64,000 nt of DNA, taken from positions 1-64,000 of the forward strand of contig NZ_AUJR01000029.1 of the NCBI RefSeq assembly GCF_000424325.1, read 5' to 3'. This DNA comes from [Clostridium] clostridioforme AGR2157. Its GTDB lineage: Bacteria > Bacillota > Clostridia > Lachnospirales > Lachnospiraceae. A program made the position numbers and the translations under genes. Numbering within the stretch: the stretch's first letter is position 1; every line of letters starts with the position of its first letter. The notes beneath the pieces are model-generated. The model searched no databases. It was not told the DNA's origin and was given only the letters and a program-made list of their open reading frames with translations. This document shows, in pieces, positions 1 to 7,924 of this stretch.

Positions 1-1
1 G

Positions 2-166
2 GAAGAATTCCCGAAGTTGAAAAAGAAATATTGGGGACAGCATATATGGGGAAGAGGATATTTTTGCGGAACGGTAGGGGAAGTAGATCAAAAAATGATA
101 GAAGAATATATAGAGAAGCAGGGAAAAGAAGAAGGCTACGATAATTTTTCGATAGGAGAAGAATGA
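2..166 (+). CDS. tnpA: IS200/IS605 family transposase TnpA, C-terminal part
   Basis: Only the last 54 codons lie in the window; the gene begins upstream. The frame reads KKKYWGQHIWGRGYFCGTVG and then an acidic/basic helix ending in a TGA at 164. This matches the C-terminal end of Y1 (HUH) single-strand transposases of IS200/IS605, where the tail helix carries the catalytic tyrosine (here the EEYIEKQGKE segment). The protein would cut and rejoin single-stranded DNA at hairpin-marked ends. The hairpin-rich tract that follows is the expected right end. Whether the full gene is intact cannot be seen. Confidence 0.82.
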   Translation, partial: EEFPKLKKKYWGQHIWGRGYFCGTVGEVDQKMIEEYIEKQGKEEGYDNFSIGEE

Positions 167-333
167 CTACTTCAGTAGGGCTTTAGTAGACTACAGTCTA
201 AGAAGAAAGGGCTTCAGCCCTGCTGTGAGTTCAGTCGCAAAAGCAGGGGCTTTAGCCCCCACTGCGACTTTCAGTCGCTTAACGGCGGCCTTTAGGCCGC
301 ATCAACCCACCGGCTTTAGCCGGTGGTAGTTGA
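167..333 (+). mobile_element. IS200/IS605-type right end with five consecutive hairpins
   Basis: The tract contains perfect or near-perfect short palindromes at 208-221, 246-259, 264-278, 285-300 and 307-326, most sharing a CTTTAG/CTTCAG-like loop. The last one (CCACCGGC-TTTA-GCCGGTGG) is flanked by CAAC and GTTG. IS200/IS605 elements are recognised by TnpA through subterminal hairpins, so the last hairpin is the best candidate for the true right end. The others may be nested ends or earlier insertions. No open reading frame of substance is present. The element ends about 60 bp before lysC. Confidence 0.6.
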
Positions 334-391
334 GTTTATGAAATACGTTCCATATCCGGCGCATAGCAAAGAAACAAGGGAGACAGACAAG

Positions 392-1711
392 ATGAAAAAA
401 GTGGTGAAGTTCGGCGGAAGTTCATTGGCCAGTGCAAGACAGTTTAAGAAAGTAGCGGATATCATTAAATCGGATAAGTCCAGAAGATACGTGGTTCCTT
501 CCGCGCCAGGCAAGCGAAGCGACAAGGATGAGAAGGTGACGGACCTGCTCTATGCCTGTTACGACGCAGTGACAGAAGGAAGGTCCTATAAGAAAATCCT
601 GGAGAAGATTAAGAGCAGGTATATGGATATCATCGACGGCCTGGATTTAAACCTGAACCTGGACCACGAATTTGACAGGATAGAGGAGAATTTTCTGGCA
701 AAGGCAGGCAGGGATTACGCTGCTTCCCGCGGGGAATACTTAAACGGCATCGTGGCAGCCCACTTCCTGGGATTTGAATTTGTGGATGCGGCGGAAGTCA
801 TTTTCTTTGATGAAAACGGAAATTTTGAGTCAGATCACACCAACCGGGAGCTGTCCGAGCGCCTGGAGCATGTGGAAAAGGCTGTCATCCCTGGTTTTTA
901 TGGTTCCAAGCCGGACGGGACCATCAAAACATTTTCCAGAGGCGGTTCAGATGTTACAGGATCCATTGTGGCCAAGGCCATTCACGCAGATATGTACGAG
1001 AACTGGACAGACGTATCCGGTGTTCTGGTGACAGACCCCAGAATCGTGGAGAATCCGGAAGTCATTGAGACCATTACATACAAGGAACTGAGGGAACTTT
1101 CATACATGGGAGCCAGCGTCCTTCACGAGGACGCCATTTTCCCGGTGCGCAAGGAAGGCATCCCCATCAATATCAGGAACACTAACCGTCCTGAGGACAA
1201 GGGAACCCTTATTGTGGAGAGCACCTGCCGCAAGCCGCGTTACACCATCACCGGCATTGCAGGCAAGAAGGGATTCTGCTCCATCAACATAGAAAAGGCC
1301 ATGATGAATGCCGAGGTTGGTTTTGGGAGAAAGGTGCTCAGCGTGTTTGAGCAGTACGGCATCTCCTTTGAGCACATGCCCTCCGGCATCGACACCATGA
1401 CCGTCTATGTGCACCAGTCGGAATTCGAGGAGTTTGAGCAGTCCGTCATAGCCGGAATCCACAGGGCTGTGGAGCCGGACACAGTGGAACTGGAGTCAGA
1501 CCTGGCGCTGATTGCAGTGGTGGGACGGGGCATGCGTTCCACCAGAGGAACAGCCGGCCGCATCTTTTCCGCCCTGGCCCATGCAAGAGTCAATGTGAAG
1601 ATGATCGACCAGGGATCCAGTGAGTGGAACATCATCATCGGCGTGGAGAACGATGATTTTGAGACGGCAATCAGGGCCATCTATGATATATTCGTGACCA
1701 CGGAACTGTAG
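392..1711 (+). CDS. lysC: Aspartate kinase (aspartokinase)
   Basis: This enzyme phosphorylates L-aspartate, the first step to lysine, threonine, methionine and diaminopimelate. The start at 392 gives 439 residues opening with VVKFGGSSLA, the conserved KFGGSS nucleotide/aspartate-binding motif. An in-frame extension to 323 would run into the IS hairpin and is unlikely. A weak AAGGGAG site lies 5' of the chosen ATG. The C-terminal third contains two ACT regions (GIAGKKGFCSINIEK and ALIAVVGRGMRSTRGTAG), so feedback control by an amino acid is expected. The gene stands alone, with the IS end just upstream and a terminator downstream. Its native promoter may have been displaced by the IS. Confidence 0.93.
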   Translation: MKKVVKFGGSSLASARQFKKVADIIKSDKSRRYVVPSAPGKRSDKDEKVTDLLYACYDAVTEGRSYKKILEKIKSRYMDIIDGLDLNLNLDHEFDRIEENFLAKAGRDYAASRGEYLNGIVAAHFLGFEFVDAAEVIFFDENGNFESDHTNRELSERLEHVEKAVIPGFYGSKPDGTIKTFSRGGSDVTGSIVAKAIHADMYENWTDVSGVLVTDPRIVENPEVIETITYKELRELSYMGASVLHEDAIFPVRKEGIPINIRNTNRPEDKGTLIVESTCRKPRYTITGIAGKKGFCSINIEKAMMNAEVGFGRKVLSVFEQYGISFEHMPSGIDTMTVYVHQSEFEEFEQSVIAGIHRAVEPDTVELESDLALIAVVGRGMRSTRGTAGRIFSALAHARVNVKMIDQGSSEWNIIIGVENDDFETAIRAIYDIFVTTEL

Positions 1712-1741
1712 GAAGTCTGCTTATTGTATAGTACACAAGAA

Positions 1742-1776
1742 GCTTCGCGGGGAATGATTTCTCTGCGGGGCTTTTT
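1742..1776 (+). terminator. Rho-independent terminator of lysC
   Basis: A 13-bp stem (1742-1754 with 1759-1771), paired throughout when G-U pairs are allowed, closes a 4-nt loop and is followed by five T residues. It lies 30 bases after the lysC stop. Confidence 0.75.
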
Positions 1777-1790
1777 CTGAGGTGAGGCAG

Positions 1791-1880
1791 AGCGGGCTTC
1801 CTCTGTCCGGGTTTCCTCTGTCCGGGTTTCCCCTGTCCGGGTTTCCCCTGTCCGGGTTTCCCCTGTCCCGCCTTCCCCTG
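1791..1880. repeat. 15-bp tandem repeat, about six copies
   Basis: The unit TCCGGGTTTCCCCTG is repeated in perfect phase. Three consecutive copies at 1821-1865 are identical, one at 1806-1820 has a single change, and there are degenerate copies at each edge. The array is strongly strand-asymmetric (C/T-rich on +). It lies between the lysC terminator and the next gene's promoter region. A multiple of three keeps a minus-strand frame open through it, but that frame overlaps lysC and its terminator and is not credible as a gene. Confidence 0.85.
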
Positions 1881-1892
1881 CCCAATTTTTCA

Positions 1893-1921
1893 TTTTATTA
1901 TAGTTGAAAGTGTGATATACT
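1893..1921 (+). promoter_or_regulatory. Candidate extended -10 promoter for the polyphosphate phosphotransferase gene
   Basis: TGATATACT (TG-A-TATACT, -10 at 1916-1921) is an extended -10 motif 38 bases before the ATG. The corresponding -35 position (TTTTAT, 1893-1898) is poor. A TTGAAA at 1904-1909 with TAAAAT at 1925-1930 is an alternative but has only a 15-bp spacer. Confidence 0.35.
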
Positions 1922-1959
1922 GGATAAAATAGTAAACAGGAAGAGAAGGAGGGGGTCAT

Positions 1960-3462
1960 ATGCTTGAAAAGATTGATTTAAGTAAAAAAGTTGACAAGAA
2001 GACTTACCGCAGGGTCATGGACGAGGCGGAAGAGAAGCTGGGGCTTTTGCAGAGAGAGTGTAAGGATGCGGGAATTCCGGTCATTCTGGTGTTTGAGGGA
2101 ATGGGAGCTGCCGGCAAGGGAGTGCAGATTAACCGGCTCATACAGGCCCTGGATCCCAGGGGCTTTGATGTCTATGCCTGCGACCGCCCCACGGAGGACG
2201 AGCAGATGCGGCCCTTTCTGTGGCGCTACTGGACAAAGACGCCTGCAAAGGGCAGAATCGCTGTCTTTGACCGATCCTGGTACCGCAGTGTCCAGGTGGA
2301 CCGTTTTGACGGCCTTACCCCGGAGGATAAGCTTGGGGATGCGTACCAGGATATCCTGTCCTTTGAGAAACAGCTGTGCGATGACGGCACTGTCATCATG
2401 AAGTTTTTCCTGTATATAGACAAGGATGAGCAGAAGAAGCGTTTTAAGAAGCTGGAGGGGTCCAAGGAGACCTCCTGGCGGGTGACGGACGAGGACTGGA
2501 ACAGGAATAAGGACTTTGACCGGTATCTGAAGATGAATGAGGAGATGCTGGAGAAAACAGATACAGACTATGCGCCCTGGGTCATCATAGAAGCAGTGGA
2601 CAAGGATTATGCCGCCCTTAAAATCGTCAGCTCGGTTATGGACCGCCTGGAATATGAGCTGGAGCACCGCAGGCCGGAAGACGAAAAAACGGCGCAGAGG
2701 CAGGAAGCCAAGACCAGGGAGCGGTTTAAGAACGGCGTGCTCTCCGGCATCGACCTCTCAAAGAGCCTTACGGAGGAGGAGTATAAGACCCGCTTGAAAA
2801 AGCTTCAGAAGCGTCTGGCAGAGCTTCACAGCGAACTTTACCGTCTCAGGATTCCGGTTGTCATCGGTTTTGAGGGCTGGGATGCCGGAGGTAAGGGAGG
2901 AGCCATCAAACGTCTGACCAGCAATCTGGACCCCAGAGGATACAGGGTGAATCCAACGGCGGCCCCCAATGACATTGAGAAGGTACACCACTATCTGTGG
3001 CGATTCTGGAACAATGTGCCAAAGGCAGGCCACATCGCCATCTTTGACCGCACCTGGTATGGAAGGGTCATGGTGGAGCGGATTGAAGAATTCTGTTCGG
3101 AAGCCCAGTGGAGACGGGCCTACCAGGAAATCAACGAGATGGAATCCCATATGGCCAATGCCGGAGCAGTGGTTCTTAAATTCTGGCTCCACATTGATAA
3201 GGATGAGCAGGAGCGCAGGTTCAGGGAACGCCAGGCCAATCCTGCCAAGCAGTGGAAGATTACGGACGAGGACTGGCGCAACCGTGAGAAATGGGACCAG
3301 TATGAGGAAGCGGTCAACGAGATGCTCATACGCACTTCCACCACCTATGCCCCATGGATTGTGGTGGAGGGCAATGACAAACGATATGCCAGGGTAAAGG
3401 TCCTCCAGACTGTGGTGGATGCCCTGGAAAAGAAAATAAAGGAAGTAAAGACAGACAAATGA
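1960..3462 (+). CDS. pap: Polyphosphate:AMP phosphotransferase, tandem PPK2 domains
   Basis: The 500-residue protein consists of two PPK2 domains in a row, roughly residues 1-240 and 260-500, as in class II PPK2 / PAP enzymes that use polyphosphate to phosphorylate AMP. Each half has a P-loop and a Walker B/lid segment: FEGMGAAGKG (about 46-54) with VFDRSWY, and FEGWDAGGKG (about 304-312) with IFDRTWY. Only the second P-loop keeps the aspartate (D308) normally needed for catalysis. The first half has glycine there, which fits the known division into a structural N-domain and an active C-domain. An AAGGAGGGGG site precedes the ATG. The stop overlaps the next gene by 4 bp (ATGA), so the two are probably co-translated. 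Confidence 0.88.
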   Translation: MLEKIDLSKKVDKKTYRRVMDEAEEKLGLLQRECKDAGIPVILVFEGMGAAGKGVQINRLIQALDPRGFDVYACDRPTEDEQMRPFLWRYWTKTPAKGRIAVFDRSWYRSVQVDRFDGLTPEDKLGDAYQDILSFEKQLCDDGTVIMKFFLYIDKDEQKKRFKKLEGSKETSWRVTDEDWNRNKDFDRYLKMNEEMLEKTDTDYAPWVIIEAVDKDYAALKIVSSVMDRLEYELEHRRPEDEKTAQRQEAKTRERFKNGVLSGIDLSKSLTEEEYKTRLKKLQKRLAELHSELYRLRIPVVIGFEGWDAGGKGGAIKRLTSNLDPRGYRVNPTAAPNDIEKVHHYLWRFWNNVPKAGHIAIFDRTWYGRVMVERIEEFCSEAQWRRAYQEINEMESHMANAGAVVLKFWLHIDKDEQERRFRERQANPAKQWKITDEDWRNREKWDQYEEAVNEMLIRTSTTYAPWIVVEGNDKRYARVKVLQTVVDALEKKIKEVKTDK

Positions 3463-4700
3463 GTGAGACGAACCATGTAATTGTAATTGGCGCAGGGGCG
3501 GCCGGCATGCTGGCCGCCATAGCTGCAGCCAGGGAAGGCGCTGCCGTGGAGCTGTGGGAACAGAACGAAAAGCCGGGTAAAAAGCTGTTCATCACAGGCA
3601 AGGGCCGGTGTAATGTGACCAATGCCTGCGATATGGAGGAGCTGCTCGGCTCGGTGGTAAGCAATTCCAAATTCCTGTACAGCAGTTTTTACGGTTTTAC
3701 AAACAAGGACATGATGGATTTGCTGGAACAGGCAGGGCTTCGCCTGAAGGTGGAGCGGGGAAACCGGGTATTTCCCCAGTCCGACAAGTCGTCAGACGTC
3801 ATCAGCACCCTGTCCGGCCTTTTGAGACAGGCAGGAGTCAAGGTGCGCCTGAATCAGAAGGCGGACGGGCTGGCGGTGGAGGACGGCGTGTGTAAGGGCG
3901 TACGGTGCGGCGGCAGGATACAGGCAGCCGACCGTGTCATCGTGGCTACCGGCGGCCTGTCCTATCCCACCACCGGATCCACCGGGGACGGCCTTAAATG
4001 GGCTGTGGACAGCGGCCACAGACTTACGGAGCTGTCGCCGGCCCTGGTTCCCTTTGAGGTAAAGGAGACAGAGACCGTTAAGGAGCTGCAGGGCCTTTCC
4101 CTTAAAAATGTGGAGGCGGCTGTATATGACGGAAAAAGGGAGCTGTACAGGGAGTTTGGAGAAATGCTGTTCACCCATTTCGGGGTCAGCGGACCCGTGC
4201 TCTTAAGCGCCAGCTCCTTCTGCGCCAAGGCCATAAGGAAGAAGCCCCTGCGCCTGGTGATTGATTTGAAGCCGGCCTTGTCATGGGAACAGCTGGACGA
4301 GCGCATCCTCAGGGATTTTTCAGACAGCAGGAACAGGCAGTTTAAGAACGCCCTGAGCCGCCTCTATCCGGCAAAGCTGATTCCGGTTATCATTGCCCTC
4401 AGCGGAGTGGACCCGGATAAGAAGGTGAATGAGGTCACCAGGGAGGAACGGCGCGGACTGGCAGAGGCAACCAAGGCCCTGGAGTTTACCCTGACCGGGC
4501 TCAGAGGCTATAAGGAAGCCATCATAACCCAGGGCGGCATATCCGTAAAGGACGTAAATCCCTCCACCATGGAGTCCAAGAAAGTCCGGGGCCTGTATTT
4601 TGCGGGGGAGATATTGGATTTGGACGCAGTGACAGGCGGCTTTAACCTTCAGATTGCATGGTCCACGGGCTGGGCGGCCGGAAAGGCTGCGGCGTCATAG
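3459..4700 (+). CDS. HI0933/BaiN-type NAD(P)/FAD-dependent flavoprotein
   Basis: This is a 413-residue flavoprotein of the HI0933 (BaiN/RdsA-like) family. The N-terminus holds the dinucleotide fold motif VIVIGAGAAGMLAA, followed by the family signature GKKLFITGKGRCNVTN. The C-terminus has the second FAD-contacting segment GLYFAGEILDLDAVTGGFN. Family members are soluble oxidoreductases of largely uncertain substrate. BaiN has been linked to bile acid reduction in a gut clostridium, but that role cannot be assigned here from sequence. It is translationally coupled to the upstream phosphotransferase through an ATGA overlap. Confidence 0.85.
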   Translation: MSETNHVIVIGAGAAGMLAAIAAAREGAAVELWEQNEKPGKKLFITGKGRCNVTNACDMEELLGSVVSNSKFLYSSFYGFTNKDMMDLLEQAGLRLKVERGNRVFPQSDKSSDVISTLSGLLRQAGVKVRLNQKADGLAVEDGVCKGVRCGGRIQAADRVIVATGGLSYPTTGSTGDGLKWAVDSGHRLTELSPALVPFEVKETETVKELQGLSLKNVEAAVYDGKRELYREFGEMLFTHFGVSGPVLLSASSFCAKAIRKKPLRLVIDLKPALSWEQLDERILRDFSDSRNRQFKNALSRLYPAKLIPVIIALSGVDPDKKVNEVTREERRGLAEATKALEFTLTGLRGYKEAIITQGGISVKDVNPSTMESKKVRGLYFAGEILDLDAVTGGFNLQIAWSTGWAAGKAAAS

Positions 4701-4787
4701 CGCCGGGAACACCGGGGATGCCTGGCTCGGCAGAATACATGAGTACAATAAAATTACATGAACACAGGACAGGAGAGAATGCAACAC

Positions 4788-5465
4788 ATGGAGTATTTCA
4801 ATATTGCCATTGATGGTCCGGCAGGCGCCGGTAAAAGCACCATCGCGAAGCTGGCTGCTGAAAAGCTGGGATTTGTATATGTGGATACGGGAGCCATGTA
4901 CCGTTCCATGGCCCTGTATTTTATCAGGCAGGGCATATCGCCGGAGGATGAGGAGGCCATAGCCAGGGCCTGCTCTCAGGTGGAGGTCACCATCCGCTAT
5001 GCGGACGGAGCCCAGCAGGTCATTTTAAACGGAGAGGATGTATCAGGACTGATTCGGTCAGAGGAAGTGGGACGCATGGCGTCCGCCACGTCTGTGTACG
5101 GGCCTGTCAGGCAGAAACTGGTTCAGCTCCAGAAGCAGCTGGCCAGGGAGGCGGATGTAATCATGGACGGCCGGGATATCGGCACCTGCGTGCTGCCGGA
5201 CGCTCCGGCTAAGATTTACCTGACTGCCTCTGTGGAAATCCGCGCCAGACGCCGCTTCAGGGAGCTGGAGGAAAAGGGGGAGGCCTGCGATATCAGGGAA
5301 ATCGAGAAGGATATAGAGGAGAGGGACTACCGGGACATGCACCGGGAGAACTCGCCTTTAAGGCAGGCGGAAGACGCGGTGCTCCTGGATTCCTCCCACA
5401 TGACCATCGACCAGGCAGTGGATTCCATCATACGCATAGCCAGGGAGCGGGGGTATGAGGGATAG
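4788..5465 (+). CDS. cmk: Cytidylate kinase
   Basis: Phosphorylates CMP and dCMP to the diphosphates. The P-loop IDGPAGAGKSTIAK lies at the extreme N-terminus, followed by the CMP-binding region TGAMYRSMAL and the VIMDGRDIGTCVLPDA segment typical of bacterial Cmk. The start at 4788 (225 residues) is chosen because AGGAGAG at 4771-4777 is 10 bases away and the family begins almost directly with the P-loop. In-frame ATGs at 4758 and 4779 have poorer sites. The stop lies 2 bp before ispH, the cmk-ispH-S1 order common in clostridia. Confidence 0.93.
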   Translation: MEYFNIAIDGPAGAGKSTIAKLAAEKLGFVYVDTGAMYRSMALYFIRQGISPEDEEAIARACSQVEVTIRYADGAQQVILNGEDVSGLIRSEEVGRMASATSVYGPVRQKLVQLQKQLAREADVIMDGRDIGTCVLPDAPAKIYLTASVEIRARRRFRELEEKGEACDIREIEKDIEERDYRDMHRENSPLRQAEDAVLLDSSHMTIDQAVDSIIRIARERGYEG

Positions 5466-5467
5466 CC

Positions 5468-7459
5468 ATGGACAGGAAAGTCACAGTAGCAAAGAGCGCC
5501 GGCTTCTGCTTTGGCGTGGAACGTGCAGTGGACCAGGTCTATGAACAGATCGAAGCCCTGAAGAGCAAAAAGGCATCCGGCCCCATCTACACCTACGGCC
5601 CCATTATCCACAATGAGGAAGTGGTAAAGGATTTGTCGGATAAGGGTGTTATGGTTCTGGAGACAGAGGATGAGCTGAGAGCGCTTCCCAAAAACCAGGG
5701 AACGGTCATCATCCGGTCCCACGGCGTCAGCAGGCATGTGTATGAGATCTTGAAGGAGCGGAACGTGGCCATCGTGGATGCCACCTGTCCCTTTGTGAAG
5801 AAAATACACCGCATTGTGGCGGAGCACTCCGCGGCCGGGGAGGCAGTGGTAATCATCGGAAGCCCGGACCATCCTGAGGTGGAAGGAATTAAGGGATGGG
5901 GGAATGAACATACTACGGTTATAAAGGATGGGGAGGGGGTAGACAGCTACCGCCTGCCCGAGGGCCGAAAGTTATGTATCGTGTGCCAAACGACATTTAA
6001 TTACAACAAATTTAAAGAATTAGTTGAAAAATTTTTAAAAAAGGGTTATGATAGTAGTGTTTTAAATACGATTTGCAATGCAACACAGGAAAGACAAGTG
6101 GAGGCAGCAAGAATTGCTTCGCAGGTGGACGCTATGATTGTGATTGGCGGCAGGCATTCTTCCAACACCCAGAAGCTTTACGAGATATGCCTCAAGGAGT
6201 GTAAAGACACTTTTTACATTCAGACACTCGGCGATTTAGATCCTGACAGTGTATCTTCTGTGCGCAGCGTAGGTATTACAGCTGGGGCATCCACCCCAAG
6301 AAAAATTATTGAGGAGGTTCATACCAGAATGGCAGAGCAGAGTTTTGCAGAGTTATTAAAGGAAGAGGAAGAATCAACCAAACCAATACGTACAGGAGAG
6401 ATAGTCACCGGTCAGGTCATCGAAGTCAGCAAAGATGAGATAATACTGAGTATTGCAGGTAATAAGTCCGAGGGAGTTATCACCCGTGACGAATACAGCA
6501 ACGACAGCAACGTGGATTTGACCACAAAAGTACAGATTGGTGAAGAGATGGAGGCCAAGGTCATTAAGCTTAATGACGGCGTAGGCATGGTTTCCTTATC
6601 CTATAAGCGTATGGCAGCTGACAGAGGCAATAAGCGTCTTGAAGAGGCATTTGAGAATCAGGAGGTTCTGACGGCAAAGGTAGCACAGGTATTAGACGGC
6701 GGCTTAAGCGTTGAGGTTGAGGGCGCAAGGGTATTCATTCCGGCCAGCCTTGTATCTGACAGCTATGAGAAGGACCTGTCCAAGTATGCAGGTCAGAATG
6801 TTGATTTTGTTATCACAGAATTCAATCCTAAGAGAAGAAGAATCATCGGCGACAGGAAACAGCTTCTGGTTGCACAGAAGGCGAAGCTGAAAGAAGAACT
6901 GTTCGCAAGAATCCAGCCAGGCGATACCGTTGACGGAACAGTTAAGAACGTAACTGACTTCGGCGCGTTCATTGATTTGGGCGGTGCAGACGGACTTCTT
7001 CATATTTCCGAGATGAGCTGGGGCCGTGTTGAGAATCCTAAGAAGGTATTCAAGGCAGGCGACCAGGTAAGGGTACTGATTAAGGATATCCAGGGAGAGA
7101 AGATTGCCCTGAGCCTTAAGTTCCCTGAGGCTAATCCATGGGTCAATGCAGCTGACAAGTACGCGGTTGGCAACGTGGTATACGGCCGTGTGGCACGTAT
7201 GACTGATTTCGGCGCTTTTGTTGAGCTGGAGCCAGGTGTGGACGCACTGCTTCATGTATCCCAGATTTCCAGGGAGCATGTTGAAAAGCCTGCTGATGTT
7301 TTAAGGATTGGCCAGGAGATTGAGGCTAAGGTAGTAGACTTTAACGAGGCTGACCACAAAATCAGCTTAAGCATCAAGGCCATGCTGGCACCTGCTGCAC
7401 AGGATGCGGATGTGGCTGACGTGGACATTGATGCCATGTCACAGTACACAGAAGCATAA
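5468..7459 (+). CDS. ispH: Bifunctional 4-hydroxy-3-methylbut-2-enyl diphosphate reductase / S1 RNA-binding protein
   Basis: This is a 663-residue fusion. Residues 1-285 are IspH, the last enzyme of the MEP isoprenoid pathway. The three iron-sulfur cysteines are visible in KSAGFCFGVERAV, VDATCPFVKK and LNTICNATQERQ, along with the SHGVSRHVYE histidine segment. From about residue 300 there are four S1 OB-fold repeats, including NVTDFGAFIDLGGADGLLHI and RMTDFGAFVELEPGVDALLH, as in ribosomal protein S1. This IspH-RpsA fusion is well known in clostridia. Codon use shifts along the gene: the S1 part uses codons typical of highly expressed genes, and a short A/T-rich patch lies inside the IspH part (about 5985-6080). 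A terminator follows immediately. Confidence 0.93.
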   Translation: MDRKVTVAKSAGFCFGVERAVDQVYEQIEALKSKKASGPIYTYGPIIHNEEVVKDLSDKGVMVLETEDELRALPKNQGTVIIRSHGVSRHVYEILKERNVAIVDATCPFVKKIHRIVAEHSAAGEAVVIIGSPDHPEVEGIKGWGNEHTTVIKDGEGVDSYRLPEGRKLCIVCQTTFNYNKFKELVEKFLKKGYDSSVLNTICNATQERQVEAARIASQVDAMIVIGGRHSSNTQKLYEICLKECKDTFYIQTLGDLDPDSVSSVRSVGITAGASTPRKIIEEVHTRMAEQSFAELLKEEEESTKPIRTGEIVTGQVIEVSKDEIILSIAGNKSEGVITRDEYSNDSNVDLTTKVQIGEEMEAKVIKLNDGVGMVSLSYKRMAADRGNKRLEEAFENQEVLTAKVAQVLDGGLSVEVEGARVFIPASLVSDSYEKDLSKYAGQNVDFVITEFNPKRRRIIGDRKQLLVAQKAKLKEELFARIQPGDTVDGTVKNVTDFGAFIDLGGADGLLHISEMSWGRVENPKKVFKAGDQVRVLIKDIQGEKIALSLKFPEANPWVNAADKYAVGNVVYGRVARMTDFGAFVELEPGVDALLHVSQISREHVEKPADVLRIGQEIEAKVVDFNEADHKISLSIKAMLAPAAQDADVADVDIDAMSQYTEA

Positions 7460-7477
7460 GATTTGAATTTATGAGGA

Positions 7478-7512
7478 CTGGTTATGGGCTTTGGCCCATA
7501 GCCGGTTTTTTT
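7478..7512 (+). terminator. Rho-independent terminator of ispH-S1
   Basis: The stem CTGGTTATGGGC / GCCCATAGCCGG (two G-U pairs) is followed by seven T residues, 18 bases after the ispH-S1 stop. Convergent with the kinase remnant on the other strand. Confidence 0.85.
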
Positions 7513-7567
7513 GATGCTTAATTGCCTTTAATCTCCATATCAGCTTGTGATTGTGCCTGGTTCCGTG

Positions 7568-7924
7568 CTATACTGGAACAAAAACGTTGCTGTAATCGAA
7601 TTTCAATATGCCGTGATACCGTTCCGCCAGATACCGCACAGAGGTGGTGCCGGTTCCCATATCCTCCCGTTTGGATGAGAGGAAACGTCCGTCCTTCATC
7701 CGTATGAGATGGGAATAGGTGTTCTGTATGGAAAGGGCAATCATGGATTCGCCGGCCTGACCGATGTTGATGGTGATGGAGGGCGTTCCCTGGGTCTGCC
7801 TTTGACATGCCTCCACTGCGTTGGAGAGAAGGTTGCCCAGGATGGTGCAGAAGTCTATCTCCGGGACAGGAAGGCTCTGAGGCAGGGAAATGGAAGAATT
7901 CACCGCGTTTCCCTGGGACCTCAT
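7568..7924 (-). pseudogene. Truncated GHKL sensor kinase: ATP-binding domain only
   Basis: The frame has its own ATG at 7924 overlapping the regulator's stop (TGATG) and a GGAGG site at 7931-7935. It encodes only 118 residues: a few leading residues, then the N-box ILGNLLSNAVEACQ and a G-box-like MGTGTTSVRYLAERYHG of an AgrC-type HATPase domain. The membrane region and the phosphorylatable histidine domain are absent. This looks like a kinase that lost its middle by internal deletion while keeping its start and its C-terminal third. A functional stand-alone ATPase is possible but would be unusual. Confidence 0.65.

Noticed and set aside
170-391. Lysine riboswitch or T-box before lysC
   Set aside because: The space is filled with IS-type hairpins, and no conserved riboswitch or T-box sequence was found.
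1791-1880. Possible CRISPR array
   Set aside because: The units are 15 bp, directly adjacent and have no unique spacers; no cas genes are present.
1681-1959. Minus-strand 92-codon frame with GETRT repeats
   Set aside because: It overlaps the end of lysC and its terminator; the repeats are the 15-bp tandem array read in frame. No ribosome site or homology.
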